Of a stretch of 64,000 nt of DNA, positions 7,962 through 17,168 are shown piece after piece. How positions within the stretch are numbered: the stretch's first letter is position 1; each line of letters begins with the position of its first letter. The translations under genes and the position numbers were made by a program. Source of the DNA: Hydrocarboniphaga daqingensis (GTDB lineage Bacteria > Pseudomonadota > Gammaproteobacteria > Nevskiales > Nevskiaceae); the NCBI RefSeq assembly GCF_900129825.1, contig NZ_FQWZ01000004.1, positions 28,223 to 92,222 of the forward strand, read 5' to 3'. The notes beneath the pieces were generated by a model. The model worked only from the letters and a program-made list of their open reading frames with translations. It had not been told where the DNA came from and ran no database searches.

Positions 7962-10454
7962 ATGGTCGGCAAAGTATCGACGGCGACAAAAAGTGCTCGG
8001 CATCTTGCACGTAGCGGCATCGCGCTGGCCGCGATGGGCATCGGCTCGGCCCAGGCACTGGAGTTGGAACTGGGGCCGATCACCGGCAACCTCAATACCA
8101 ACATGACATTTGGCGCTGCGATGCGCATGGAAAGCCGCGCCGACAACCTGGTCGGCAAGGCGTTCCTGGATCCGAATGCCTGCGGCGTCCGCGATGGCGT
8201 CAACTATCAGTCGTGCCAGGCCGTGTTTCGCGACCAAATCTTCCCGTCACAGCGGCTGTTCGAAGCCCCAGGTGCGCCAACGGCGCGTGCTGACGACGGC
8301 AACCTGAACTACGACAAGTACGATCTGACGCAGGCACCGTTCAAGGTCACGCAGGATCTGACGTTGAACTGGGGCGGCATCGGCCTGTTCGCGCGCTGGT
8401 TGTACTTCTATGACTTCGTCAACAACGACTTCATGGAGAACCGTCCCAATCTGATCACGGCCGAGAATGCCGCACAGGTCGGCATCACCGGTGACCGCGA
8501 AGCCAATCGTTATTTCGACCGCGTCTACGGCCCGGGCGGGCAGGTACGTCAAAAGCGTTCCGACGGCGAAACGCTGCGTCAGATCGGCACGGATCTCCAG
8601 CTGCTCGATCTGAACATCTTCGGCACCTTGCCGCTGTGGAACGAGCGCGAACTGAACTGGAAGATCGGCCGGCAGAATCTGAACTGGGGCGAAAGCACGT
8701 CGCTGGTCGTCAACAGCCTCAACCAGATCAACCCGCCGAATGCGAACAACCTGTATCGGGTCGGCGCCCAGCTTGAAGAAGTCTTCCAGCCGGTCGGCAT
8801 GGTGACCCTGTCGGGCGAGGCTTTCGCCGACGTGCAGTTTGAAGTCTTCTATCAATTTGAATGGTTGCCGCTCGAAGCGCCGGCGCCGGGCAGCTATCTG
8901 TCGTTCGCCGATATCGGCACCAACAACGCGGTCGACTACGCCAACCTCAGCTTCGGCGGTTCGGCTGACGACGAAGCTGGCGTCGGCTTCCCGCTGAACA
9001 GTCCACTGGCTCTGATCACGCCGACCACGACGCGGGCGCTGCGCGCGCCGGATCGTGAGCCCGACCATGGCGGCCAGTACGGCATTTCGCTGAAGTACTA
9101 CTCCGAGGAACTCAATAGCGGCACCGAGTTCGGTCTGTACTTCATGAACTATCACTCGCGGCTGCCCTATGTGAGCTTCAACGCCACCGATGCCAGCTGC
9201 GCCCGGCGCGAAGGCAACGCTCAGGGCATCGATGCGCGCAACACGCTCGAGTTCTTCGCGGCTTGCAACAATCTGCCGGCCTACGATCCGGCTTCGGTCG
9301 GCGCAGTGCTGCAACAGGCCGGCGCGATGATTCTGGCCAACCCGGCATCGCTGACCGACTTCGGTGGCAACCTCGGCGGCCTGGCTGCCGCGCTGACGCC
9401 CAATCCCGGCCAGCCGCTGTCCGACGCCGTACCGCTGGATACCGGCAGCGTGTTCTTCGAGTACCCCGAGAACATTCAGCTCTACGGCCTGAGCTTCAAT
9501 ACGGCCTCGGGCGACTATTCGTTCCAGGGTGAAGTCGCCTATCGGCCGAATCTGCCGCTGCAGGTGTCGATCGTCGATCTGGAATTCGCGGCTGCAGGCC
9601 CGACGCTGACGCGCTGCCACGATCGCGATTTGAACTGCGCCGGCTCAACGGCCGGTCGTGGTATCGATGCCAGTGGCCAGCTGGTCAACTACGGCAGCAG
9701 CGACTTCCTCGACGCCAATGGCAACAACCCGTTCCCGGACACGGTCAACCTGATCGTCGGCGCGGCGCCGGGCTCGGCGCGCTCGTTCCCGAGCTTCGTC
9801 GTGCCGTATCGCGGTGGCACGCTCGGCGAAACCGCGCCGAACAGCTACATCCGCGGCTATGAGCGCTTTGATGTGCTGCAGTACAACCTCGGCGTGACCC
9901 GCGTGCTCAGCGGTACCGAAAACTGGATCGGCGCCGACCAGATTCAGATGGTCGGCGAACTTGGCGCGACTCATGTTCCGGGCTTGCCGAGCTATGACCG
10001 CCTGCAGATCGAGTCGCCCGGCGTCTACTACCATGCCTCGGCCGGCGCCGATGGCAGTGGTGCCGATGGCAGCCGCCAAGCCTGCTCGACGAACCCGACC
10101 TGCCACGTCGGCCCTGACGGCGCGCGCTTCAATCCGCATCAGGCCAATCTCGATGACCTGGTCGACAAGTTCTCGTGGGGCTATCGCCTGATCGCGATCA
10201 TCAAGTACGAAAGCGTGTTGCCCGGTATCAGCGTGCAGCCGTTCGTGCTGTTTGGCCACGACGTTAACGGCACCGCGCCTGGCCCTGCGGAAAACTTCAT
10301 CGAAGACCGCAAGCAGCTGCAGACGCTGGTTGAAACCCGCTATCGCGACTCGCTGTCATTCACGCTGGGTTACGCTTGGTTCTGGGGTGCGGGTGCCGCC
10401 AACCTTTATCGTGACCGTGATTACGCGCAGGCCTTCGTCCGCTACCAGTTCTAA
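7962..10454 (+). CDS. DUF1302 family outer-membrane-type protein
   Basis: The 830-residue precursor has a signal peptide ending in the cleavage-like SAQA just before LELELGPITGN at about residue 34. The mature part is rich in aromatic, alternating beta-strand segments, Asn/Gly turns and paired Cys, and ends with a Phe (AFVRYQF), as is usual for outer membrane beta-barrels. The motif LNWKIGRQNLNWGES is characteristic of DUF1302 proteins, which are often found with DUF1329 proteins in bacteria using hydrophobic compounds; no DUF1329 gene is nearby. AGGAG lies upstream of the chosen ATG. A strong terminator follows. Confidence 0.85.
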   Translation: MVGKVSTATKSARHLARSGIALAAMGIGSAQALELELGPITGNLNTNMTFGAAMRMESRADNLVGKAFLDPNACGVRDGVNYQSCQAVFRDQIFPSQRLFEAPGAPTARADDGNLNYDKYDLTQAPFKVTQDLTLNWGGIGLFARWLYFYDFVNNDFMENRPNLITAENAAQVGITGDREANRYFDRVYGPGGQVRQKRSDGETLRQIGTDLQLLDLNIFGTLPLWNERELNWKIGRQNLNWGESTSLVVNSLNQINPPNANNLYRVGAQLEEVFQPVGMVTLSGEAFADVQFEVFYQFEWLPLEAPAPGSYLSFADIGTNNAVDYANLSFGGSADDEAGVGFPLNSPLALITPTTTRALRAPDREPDHGGQYGISLKYYSEELNSGTEFGLYFMNYHSRLPYVSFNATDASCARREGNAQGIDARNTLEFFAACNNLPAYDPASVGAVLQQAGAMILANPASLTDFGGNLGGLAAALTPNPGQPLSDAVPLDTGSVFFEYPENIQLYGLSFNTASGDYSFQGEVAYRPNLPLQVSIVDLEFAAAGPTLTRCHDRDLNCAGSTAGRGIDASGQLVNYGSSDFLDANGNNPFPDTVNLIVGAAPGSARSFPSFVVPYRGGTLGETAPNSYIRGYERFDVLQYNLGVTRVLSGTENWIGADQIQMVGELGATHVPGLPSYDRLQIESPGVYYHASAGADGSGADGSRQACSTNPTCHVGPDGARFNPHQANLDDLVDKFSWGYRLIAIIKYESVLPGISVQPFVLFGHDVNGTAPGPAENFIEDRKQLQTLVETRYRDSLSFTLGYAWFWGAGAANLYRDRDYAQAFVRYQF

Positions 10455-10487
10455 CGTCGCTGCTGCCTGACGCGGAACAAACCGCTC

Positions 10488-10530
10488 ATCAAAAAGCCGC
10501 CGCAGATCGGATCTGCGGCGGCTTTTTGAT
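10488..10530. terminator. Bidirectional intrinsic terminator
   Basis: A perfect 20-bp inverted repeat (ATCAAAAAGCCGCCGCAGAT) with a CGG loop is flanked by A5 on one side and T5 on the other, so it can terminate transcription from both the DUF1302 gene and the convergent PF10118 gene. Confidence 0.92.
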
Positions 10531-10573
10531 GGGTGGTGGTCAGTGGCGGCTGCGTGAGGCCGGCAAATGGTGC

Positions 10574-11419
10574 TCAGGGAGCGGTCGCGACGTCGTACTC
10601 GGCTTGGGTCTTCGCCAGCAGTTGGCGATTATCGTGCTGCCAGGGGTGAAAGCTCGGCTTGAACCAGTCGGCCCATGCCGGAATGATCCGGCGGAACGGT
10701 CCCGGCGTCACGAACATGAAGCCGAGCAACTCGCGCCAGCCGCGCCAGTCGCTGCCGTGACCGTCGCGGCGGACGATGCGAATCAGATAGGCCCAGACAT
10801 GGGCAGTGAAGTAGAACGACACGCTCAGCATCATCCAGCAGCGCAGCAAGTAGGCTCGCAAGCCACTACCGAACACGTGGCGGTATAAGTCGAATGCAAC
10901 GGCCTTGTGCTCGGTTTCTTCCAGCGCGTGCCAGCGCCACATCTGGCGCATCGTCGGATGCGCGCCGGCCAGCACCGCGTCGTCCGAAAGCACGGCGTGA
11001 GCCATGATCGCCGTGAAGTGCTCCAGGCACAGCGTCATCGCCAGCTGTTGTGCCGGTGAGGCTTTGTCGCGTGCCAGGTTCAAGTTGCGGACGGTTTCCG
11101 CTTCCAGCTCGCTGGCGCCGATGCCTTGGGTTTCAAGGCGCTGGTTGTAGTCGCGGTGCTCTCGGGAATGCATCGCTTCCTGGCCGATAAAGGCTCGGAT
11201 ATCGGTCGCCAGCTGGGTGTCGGCCGGCACGCGATCGCGATAGTGGCGCAGGCTCTCGATGAAGAAGCGCTCGCCTTCGGGAAAGAACAGCGACATCGCA
11301 TCGAACAATCGCGTGCGGTGAACATGGCCGCCAAGCCAGTAGCGCGGAATCGGCTCCTGGTTGAAGTGCAGGTCGCGCCGCTTGATGGTCGGGCGATAGG
11401 AAGAGTGCGTTTCGGTCAT
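10574..11419 (-). CDS. PF10118-type metal-dependent hydrolase
   Basis: The 281-residue protein carries the His/Glu motifs of the PF10118 family: FIGQEAMHSREH at about residue 90, LEHFTAI near 140 and WHALEETEHKAVAFDLY near 180, a ferritin-like metal-binding arrangement. A hydrophobic segment follows around residues 205-225. The family is annotated as predicted metal-dependent hydrolase; its substrate is not established. The ATG at 11419 is preceded by AAAGGAGATG, which favours it over the longer reading frame. It converges on the DUF1302 gene. Confidence 0.85.
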   Translation of the reverse strand: MTETHSSYRPTIKRRDLHFNQEPIPRYWLGGHVHRTRLFDAMSLFFPEGERFFIESLRHYRDRVPADTQLATDIRAFIGQEAMHSREHRDYNQRLETQGIGASELEAETVRNLNLARDKASPAQQLAMTLCLEHFTAIMAHAVLSDDAVLAGAHPTMRQMWRWHALEETEHKAVAFDLYRHVFGSGLRAYLLRCWMMLSVSFYFTAHVWAYLIRIVRRDGHGSDWRGWRELLGFMFVTPGPFRRIIPAWADWFKPSFHPWQHDNRQLLAKTQAEYDVATAP

Positions 11420-11502
11420 GCCCTCATCTCCTTTGGCGACATTCGAACGTCGCCAAGCCGGCTGGCGCGAAGCGGGGCAGGGCCCGCGCCGCGCCAACGC
11501 GA

Positions 11503-13125
11503 CTAGTTGCGCTTCATCGAATCGAAGAACGCTTCGTTGGTCTTGCTCTGCTTCATGCGGTCGATCAGCAATTCCATCGCCGCCAGTTCATCCATCGAAT
11601 GCAACAGTTTACGCAGGATCCAGATCTTGTTGAGGTCGCGTTCGTTGACCATCAACTCTTCCTTGCGGGTGCCGGAGCGATTGATGTTGATCGCGGGGAA
11701 CGTGCGCTTCTCGGCGATGCGGCGCTCGAGGTGCAGTTCCATGTTGCCGGTGCCCTTGAACTCCTCGTAGATCACTTCGTCCATCTTGGAGCCGGTGTCG
11801 ATCAGCGCCGTGGCGATGATCGTCAGCGAGCCACCTTCTTCGATGTTGCGCGCGGCGCCGAAGAAGCGCTTCGGCTTTTGCAGCGCATTGGCGTCGACAC
11901 CGCCCGACAGCACCTTGCCCGACGAAGGCGCAACGGTGTTGTATGCGCGCGCCAGTCGCGTCAGCGAGTCGAGCAGAATCACCACGTCGCGCTTGTGCTC
12001 GACCAGGCGCTTGGCCTTCTCGATGACCATCTCGGCGACCTGCACGTGACGGCTGGCCGGTTCGTCGAAGGTCGACGCAACGACTTCGCCGCGCACCGTG
12101 CGCTGCATGTCGGTGACTTCTTCCGGGCGCTCGTCGATCAGCAGCACGATCAGATAGACGTCCGGATAGTTGGCGCCGATCGACTGCGCGATGTTCTGCA
12201 GCATGATCGTTTTGCCGGCCTTCGGCGGGCTGACGATCAAACCACGCTGGCCCTTGCCGAACGGTGCGACGATATCGATGACGCGCGCCGTGATGTCCTC
12301 GGTGGTGCCGTTGCCGCGCTCCATCTTGAACTGCTCGTCGGCGAACAGCGGGGTCAGGTTTTCGAAGCTGACCTTGCGCTTGCTGACTTCCGGCGGCTCG
12401 AAGTTGATCGTGTCGACTTTCAGCAGCGCGAAGTAACGCTCATTGTCCTTCGGGCTGCGGACGCGCCCGGCGATCGAGTCACCGGTGCGCAGGCTGAAGC
12501 GGCGAATCTGCGATGGCGACAGATAGACGTCGTCCGGGCCGGCCAGATAGCTGGCATCAGGGCCGCGCAGAAAGCCGTAGCCGTCCTGCATGATCTCCAG
12601 CACGCCGTCGGCCATGATGTGGTCGCCGCGCTTGGCGGCGGCGCGCAGGATCGCAAACACCAGATCCTGTTTGCGCGTGCGGGCGATGTTTTCGAGGCCC
12701 TGACTCTCGGCCAGTTCCAGCAACTCGGCGGCCGTCTTCTTCTTCAGTTCGGGGATGTAGACCAGCTTGGGCGGTTCCTGAGGAACCTGCGGCTGCTGAG
12801 GCTGCTGCTGGCCGCGCGGGTGGCCGCCTTGGCCATTGTTCTGATGCCGGCCACCGTGCGGTTGACCGGCGTTGTTGACGGCAGCATTGCCGCCCACATT
12901 GCCGTTGCGGCCTTCGCCGTTGCCTTCGTCGCTGATGATGGGCACGCCGTCGGCGTCAAACGACTCGCTCTGCAGAGCCACCATGACCGGCGGCCCTGCA
13001 TTCTGGGCGGCTTCTTCCGCCTCCTCGTCGATATCCAGCGGCAGGCCATCCTGGCCTCCGTCCTTGGGTTGGCCGGCTCGATTGTTGTTTGAGCCGTTGG
13101 AGTGACGGCGGCGGTGCTTCATCAT
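11503..13125 (-). CDS. rho: Transcription termination factor Rho with N/Q/G-rich N-terminal extension
   Basis: The 540-residue protein is the hexameric RNA-dependent ATPase that ends transcription. The Rho_N helical part begins around residue 125 ([15 protein letters not shown]), followed by the RNA-binding cold-shock-like domain ([18 protein letters not shown]). Next come the Walker A PPKAGKT, the Walker B region [16 protein letters not shown] and the Q-loop/R-loop [22 protein letters not shown]. coli Rho has about 419 residues; the extra length is almost all an N-terminal extension rich in Asn, Gln, Gly and Pro. It lies 7 bases downstream of trxA, the usual gammaproteobacterial order. Two adjacent Met codons open the frame; either may be used. 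Confidence 0.96.
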   Translation of the reverse strand: MMKHRRRHSNGSNNNRAGQPKDGGQDGLPLDIDEEAEEAAQNAGPPVMVALQSESFDADGVPIISDEGNGEGRNGNVGGNAAVNNAGQPHGGRHQNNGQGGHPRGQQQPQQPQVPQEPPKLVYIPELKKKTAAELLELAESQGLENIARTRKQDLVFAILRAAAKRGDHIMADGVLEIMQDGYGFLRGPDASYLAGPDDVYLSPSQIRRFSLRTGDSIAGRVRSPKDNERYFALLKVDTINFEPPEVSKRKVSFENLTPLFADEQFKMERGNGTTEDITARVIDIVAPFGKGQRGLIVSPPKAGKTIMLQNIAQSIGANYPDVYLIVLLIDERPEEVTDMQRTVRGEVVASTFDEPASRHVQVAEMVIEKAKRLVEHKRDVVILLDSLTRLARAYNTVAPSSGKVLSGGVDANALQKPKRFFGAARNIEEGGSLTIIATALIDTGSKMDEVIYEEFKGTGNMELHLERRIAEKRTFPAININRSGTRKEELMVNERDLNKIWILRKLLHSMDELAAMELLIDRMKQSKTNEAFFDSMKRN

Positions 13126-13132
13126 TCGTTGG

Positions 13133-13468
13133 TCAGGCCACGTTCAAATGGGGAGTCACGAAGGCGGCGAGCTGTGCCTTGTGCACGGCGCCGACTTGTG
13201 TGGCGGCGGGCTTGCCGTCCTTGAAGAGAATCAGCGTCGGAATTCCGCGAATACCGAACTGCGGCGGCGTGCCCGGATTTTCGTCGACGTTGAGTTTGAC
13301 GACCTTGAGCTTGCCGGCCTGTTCGGCGGCGACCTGTTCGAGGATCGGCGCGATCATGCGGCAGGGGCCGCACCATTCCGCCCAGAAGTCGACCAGAACC
13401 GGCACGCTCGACTTGAGCACGTCTTGTTCGAAAGAGGCGTCGGTGACGGGGGAGATGTGTTCGCTCAT
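13133..13468 (-). CDS. trxA: Thioredoxin 1
   Basis: The 111-residue cytoplasmic thioredoxin carries the redox motif WCGPC at residues 32-36, the [14 protein letters not shown] helix start and the cis-proline segment [11 protein letters not shown]. It reduces disulfides of substrate enzymes such as ribonucleotide reductase. It is followed at once by rho and faces rhlB, as in E. coli and many relatives. Confidence 0.95.
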   Translation of the reverse strand: MSEHISPVTDASFEQDVLKSSVPVLVDFWAEWCGPCRMIAPILEQVAAEQAGKLKVVKLNVDENPGTPPQFGIRGIPTLILFKDGKPAATQVGAVHKAQLAAFVTPHLNVA

Positions 13469-13828
13469 GGGTTGGACCTCATTGAAGGCGGAAACCGCGC
13501 GGGGCCGCGTTCGCGGTACAGAAAAGAGTTGGAGCGCGGCAGGGAACTGAGTCTGGGGTCGATCAGGCTCGGATCAAGTACTGCGGCGATGGCACCGTCG
13601 CGCAGGAACACACGACGATTGTTATGATTCGATTTTCAGGGGAACCAACGTGCACCGCGACTGTGTCCGAAGCAGGCTTTCGGGCCAGTGAACACAGAGC
13701 GGGATGGCGTTATTTGATCCCATTCGTTGCTGCCTTGCAAGTCCGTGCGACGCGCTCCGGATTGCGCGGGGACCCGTCATCAGGTCACTGTGGCCGAGCT
13801 GACATCGAACGGACTATATAGAGAGAGC
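13469..13828. other. Intergenic region between divergent trxA and rhlB
   Basis: This is 360 bases without a convincing gene. Short reading frames here have no family features. It should hold the promoters for trxA-rho and for rhlB. A candidate minus-strand promoter is listed separately; for rhlB only the GAGAGAG ribosome binding site next to the start is clear. Confidence 0.6.
13621..13648 (-). promoter_or_regulatory. Candidate sigma70 promoter for trxA-rho
   Basis: Read on the minus strand, TTGGTT, a 16-base spacer and CATAAC resemble a -35/-10 pair. It would give a leader of about 150 bases before trxA. This is a match by eye only. Confidence 0.35.
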
Positions 13829-15106
13829 ATGCTACCCGATCACCTTTCAGACGTAAGCTTCCAATCACTGGGGCTGCATCCGACGCTGCTGTCGAGCCTC
13901 GCCAAGATGGGCTACGACTATTGCACCCCGATCCAGGCGCAGACTTTGCCGCTGGCGCTGGCAGGTCACGACATCGCCGGTCAGGCGCAAACCGGAACGG
14001 GCAAGTCGGCTGCTTTTCTGCTGGCGACGATGCACAAGCTGATGACTGACCCGCGCACCGGTCCGGATGGCCAGCCTCGCGCCTTCATGCTGGCGCCGAC
14101 CCGTGAGTTGGCGATTCAGATCCATGCCGACGCGATGAAGCTCGGAGCCGACACGGGTTTGCGGATGGCAGTCTGCTACGGCGGTACGGGCTACGAGTCG
14201 CAGCGCCAGGCGATCGAGGGCGGCATCGACATCTTGATTGGTACGCCAGGGCGGCTGATCGACTACTTCAAGCAAGACATCTACACGCTCAAGCACATCG
14301 AAGTGGTGGTGCTCGACGAAGCGGACCGGATGTTCGACCTCGGCTTTATCGCCGACATCCGCTACCTGTTCCGGCGCATGCCGGAAGCGGCTCGGCGCAA
14401 GAACTATCTGTTCTCGGCGACGCTGAGCCAGCGCGTGCTCGAACTGGCCTACGAGCACATGAACAGCCCGACCAAGATCGAGGTGCAACCCGAGCGGATG
14501 ACGGCCGACCGCGTGCGGCAGTCGCTGATCCACGTCGCCAATGACGACAAACTGCCGATGTTGATTGGCCTGCTACGGCATCACTCGCCGGTTCGTACGC
14601 TGGTGTTCATCAACACCAAGCGCGACGCCGAAGATGTCGAGAACACGCTGCGCGCCAATGGCTTCGAGGCCAGCACGATCTCAGGCGACGTGCCGCAGAA
14701 CAAGCGGATGAAGCTGCTCGAAGACTTCAAGGAAGGCCGATTGCCGATCCTGGTCGCGACCGACGTGGCAGCACGCGGCTTGCACATTCCGGCGGTCACT
14801 CACGTGATCAACTACGACCTGCCTCAGGATCCGGAAGACTACGTTCACCGCATCGGCCGCACCGCGCGTGCCGGTCAGAGCGGGGACGCGATCTCGCTGT
14901 GCTGCGAAACCTACGTGTATTCGCTGCCCGATATCGAGCGCTACATCGGCAACCGGATTCCGGTCGAGCAAGTGCCCGACGAATGGCTGCCGACGGACTT
15001 CGTGCGCGGTCCTCGGCCGCCGCGGCAGAACTTCGGCCGTCCCCGCAGTGGCGGTGGTGGTGGCGGCGGACGCCGTCCCGGCAGCGGCGGTCCGCGCCGG
15101 CGCTGA
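13829..15106 (+). CDS. rhlB: DEAD-box ATP-dependent RNA helicase RhlB
   Basis: The 425-residue helicase has all DEAD-box motifs: the Q motif before AQTGTGKSAAF (motif I), PTREL, the DEAD box in VLDEADRMFDLGF, SAT in FSATLS, and HRIGRTARAG (motif VI). The C-terminal 30 residues are Gly/Arg/Pro-rich, like the RNase E-binding and RNA-binding tails of RhlB. Divergent placement from trxA-rho supports RhlB over other DEAD-box paralogues. The ATG at 13829 follows GAGAGAG; an earlier in-frame GTG/TTG region lacks conserved sequence. The likely role is mRNA unwinding for the RNA degradosome. Confidence 0.93.
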   Translation: MLPDHLSDVSFQSLGLHPTLLSSLAKMGYDYCTPIQAQTLPLALAGHDIAGQAQTGTGKSAAFLLATMHKLMTDPRTGPDGQPRAFMLAPTRELAIQIHADAMKLGADTGLRMAVCYGGTGYESQRQAIEGGIDILIGTPGRLIDYFKQDIYTLKHIEVVVLDEADRMFDLGFIADIRYLFRRMPEAARRKNYLFSATLSQRVLELAYEHMNSPTKIEVQPERMTADRVRQSLIHVANDDKLPMLIGLLRHHSPVRTLVFINTKRDAEDVENTLRANGFEASTISGDVPQNKRMKLLEDFKEGRLPILVATDVAARGLHIPAVTHVINYDLPQDPEDYVHRIGRTARAGQSGDAISLCCETYVYSLPDIERYIGNRIPVEQVPDEWLPTDFVRGPRPPRQNFGRPRSGGGGGGGRRPGSGGPRRR

Positions 15107-15109
15107 CCG

Positions 15110-15886
15110 ATGAGTGTGGCGCAGGCCCTGCTGTCGCCGGCATCGCTGCTGGTGCCCGACTGGCCTGCACCGGCCCGTGTGGCGGCGGTGCAGACCACGC
15201 GGATCGGCGGCGCGGGGCAGGGCGCCTACGCCGGGTTCAACCTGGCCACGCATGTCGGCGACGATCCGGCACACGTGGCGGCCAACCGTGCGGCGCTGCG
15301 CCGGTATCTGCAATTGCCGGGCGAGCCGCACTGGCTGGACCAAGTACATGGCACGCAGGCGGTGCACCTGAGCGGTGACGCAAGGCTGCCCGCCGACTGC
15401 AACGCCCGCGATGCGGCGTGGACCGACCAGCCGGCCCAGGTTTGCGTGGTAATGACGGCCGACTGCCTGCCGGTCCTGTTCTGCGATGACGAGGGACGTT
15501 GCGTCGCGGCGGCGCACGCGGGCTGGCGCGGCCTGGCCGACGGCGTACTCGAAACCACGATCGCAGCGCTGCCGGCAGCACCGCAGCGGCTGATGGCCTG
15601 GCTGGGCCCGGCGATCGGCCCGGCCGCCTTCGAGGTCGGCAGCGAGGTTCGCGCTCGCTTCGTCGCGGACGACGCGGGCAGTGCCGCTTGTTTCGCGCCG
15701 GCTGGCGCGCCCGGCCAATACTTTGCCGACCTCTACGCGCTGGCACAGCGCCGCTTGCATCGATCGGGTGTGGCGCGCGTCTATGGCGGCCAGGCCTGCA
15801 CGCTGACCGATCGCGAGCGCTACTTTTCGTTTCGTCGCGACCGCGTCTGCGGCCGGATGGCCAGCCTGATCTGGCTGCGGCCTTAA
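15110..15886 (+). CDS. pgeF: YfiH/LACC1-family purine nucleoside phosphorylase (peptidoglycan editing factor)
   Basis: The 258-residue protein has the zinc ligands of the YfiH (DUF152) family: H80 in DQVHG, C119 in MTADCLP and H136 in AAHAGWRG. Family members have been reported as multicopper-type polyphenol oxidases, purine nucleoside phosphorylase/adenosine deaminases, and as a factor that keeps wrong amino acids out of peptidoglycan; which activity applies here cannot be told. It starts 3 bases after the rhlB stop and is probably co-transcribed. Confidence 0.88.
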   Translation: MSVAQALLSPASLLVPDWPAPARVAAVQTTRIGGAGQGAYAGFNLATHVGDDPAHVAANRAALRRYLQLPGEPHWLDQVHGTQAVHLSGDARLPADCNARDAAWTDQPAQVCVVMTADCLPVLFCDDEGRCVAAAHAGWRGLADGVLETTIAALPAAPQRLMAWLGPAIGPAAFEVGSEVRARFVADDAGSAACFAPAGAPGQYFADLYALAQRRLHRSGVARVYGGQACTLTDRERYFSFRRDRVCGRMASLIWLRP

Positions 15887-15895
15887 TTCATCGAC

Positions 15896-16738
15896 TCAGT
15901 CGCCTGAGACGCCCGGGGTGCGATGCCCGGCGCAGTCGAGGCTGATCAGTTCACCGGTTTCGAGCTTCAGCGCGGTCAGGCTGCCGCCCCAGATGCAGCC
16001 GGTGTCCAAGCCGTGAACCTGATAGTCGGGCCAGTGGACGCGTCCCAGCGTCGACCAGTGCCCGAACACGATGCGCTGACCGGCGCTGCGCCGGCCCGGC
16101 ACCGCAAACCAGGGCATCAGACCCTCGGGCTGCGTACCGGGCGCGCCTTTGGGTTTCATCGCCAGGTCGCCCTCGGCCGTGCAGTACCGCATCCTCGTCA
16201 GGCAGTTGACGATGAATCGCGTCCGCTCCCAACCGGACAAATCGTCGGACCAGCGACGCGGTTGATCGCCATAGAGATGGGCCATGAACTCACGGCGCCG
16301 CGTGCCGCCGAGAACGGACGAGGCTTCGGCTGCGAGCCTCAGTGTGTCCTCGACCGTCCACTGCGGCGGCAGGCCTGCGTGAACCATCAGCGTGTCGGTG
16401 CGCGGTTCATGCACTGCCAGGGGCTGCGCCGCCAGCCAGGCCAGCAGCTCGGAGGCGTCGGGCGCATCGAGCACTTCGGCCACGGTGTCGCCCGGTTTGA
16501 GGCGGCTCGGGTCCTCCGCGCAGGCGAGCAGGTGAATGTCGTGATTGCCAAGGACCGCCGTCGTGCGTTGCGCTTGCTCGCGTGCGTAGCGCAGACAGGC
16601 CTGTGATTGCGGGCCCCGATTGACTAAATCGCCGGCCAGCAACAGCCGGTCTTGCGCCGGGTCGAACCGCAGACGGTCGAGAAGTCGGCAGAAATCGTCA
16701 TAACAGCCTTGCAAATCGCCAATGGCGTACGTCGACAT
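15896..16738 (-). CDS. apaH: Symmetrical bis(5'-nucleosyl)-tetraphosphatase ApaH
   Basis: The 280-residue enzyme splits Ap4A into two ADP. It belongs to the PPP phosphoesterase fold, shown by GDLQGC near the N-terminus, GDLVNRGP around residue 37-44, GNHD and later the HAGLPPQW and GHWSTLG motifs. The Met at 16738 gives the usual start MSTYAIGDLQG; the upstream reading frame is not conserved. In E. coli apaH closes the surA-pdxA-rsmA operon, whereas here it sits alone about 40 kb away from those genes, between pgeF and the pilus locus. Confidence 0.93.
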   Translation of the reverse strand: MSTYAIGDLQGCYDDFCRLLDRLRFDPAQDRLLLAGDLVNRGPQSQACLRYAREQAQRTTAVLGNHDIHLLACAEDPSRLKPGDTVAEVLDAPDASELLAWLAAQPLAVHEPRTDTLMVHAGLPPQWTVEDTLRLAAEASSVLGGTRRREFMAHLYGDQPRRWSDDLSGWERTRFIVNCLTRMRYCTAEGDLAMKPKGAPGTQPEGLMPWFAVPGRRSAGQRIVFGHWSTLGRVHWPDYQVHGLDTGCIWGGSLTALKLETGELISLDCAGHRTPGVSGD

Positions 16739-16815
16739 GAACCATTTGTCCGGTAAGCTTGGCCGCCCAGATTTCACGACCGATGAGCGGTAGGTATTGC
16801 CTCAATCGGGAGCTT

Positions 16816-16866
16816 TGACCCCGTTCAGGTACGCCAGCATAGTAGCGACGCTGACTGATGGGGTCA
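16816..16866. promoter_or_regulatory. Inverted repeat upstream of flp
   Basis: TGACCCCGTTCAG at 16816-16828 and CTGATGGGGTCA at 16855-16866 form an imperfect dyad (one extra base) spaced by 26 bases in the apaH-flp intergenic region, 25 bases before the flp start. It may be an operator pair or an RNA stem. Confidence 0.35.
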
Positions 16867-16891
16867 GTAGCCGATAACAGGAGCCGCACCA

Positions 16892-17071
16892 ATGCTTAAC
16901 CAATACCTCACCCGCCTGCCGAGCAAAGAAGAAGGCGCTACCGCCGTCGAATACGGCTTGATCGCCGGCCTGATCGCCGTCGTCATCGTCGGCGCGCTGA
17001 TCCTGATCGGCCCGCAGCTCGACAGCGTGTTCACGTCGATCTCGACGGCGCTGGGCAACGCAGCGAACTAA
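16892..17071 (+). CDS. flp: Flp-type type IVb pilin
   Basis: This 59-residue prepilin is the structural subunit of the Tad pilus. A short basic leader ends in Gly15 before the mature start ATAVEYGLIAGLIAVVIVGA, with the invariant Glu at mature position 5 and Tyr after it; the hydrophobic helix fills most of the rest. The leader would be cut by a TadV/CpaA prepilin peptidase, which is not in the window. AGGAG lies 11 bases upstream of the ATG. The following terminator-like hairpins fit high expression of the pilin relative to the assembly genes. Confidence 0.93.
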   Translation: MLNQYLTRLPSKEEGATAVEYGLIAGLIAVVIVGALILIGPQLDSVFTSISTALGNAAN

Positions 17072-17092
17072 ACTCGCTGTCGATGCAAGCAA

Positions 17093-17150
17093 GGGCCGGA
17101 TGGTGCATCGCACATCCGGCCCGAATCGGGCGCCTGTGCGGGCGCTTTTT
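17093..17150 (+). terminator. Hairpin pair with T-tract between flp and tadE
   Basis: A 10-bp stem GGGCCGGATG/CATCCGGCCC (17093-17102 with 17113-17122) is followed by a GCGCC/GGCGC stem and T5 ending at 17150. This looks like a partial terminator that lets flp mRNA accumulate above the downstream genes. Confidence 0.7.
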
Positions 17151-17168
17151 CCACCTGGTCACCATGCG

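Noticed and set aside
11599..13092. 497-codon open frame opposite rho
   Set aside because: It is the antisense shadow of rho; no domain motif is visible and rho is certain.
13624..13821. 65-codon frame between trxA and rhlB
   Set aside because: No ribosome binding site, no recognisable motif, and it lies across the expected promoter region.
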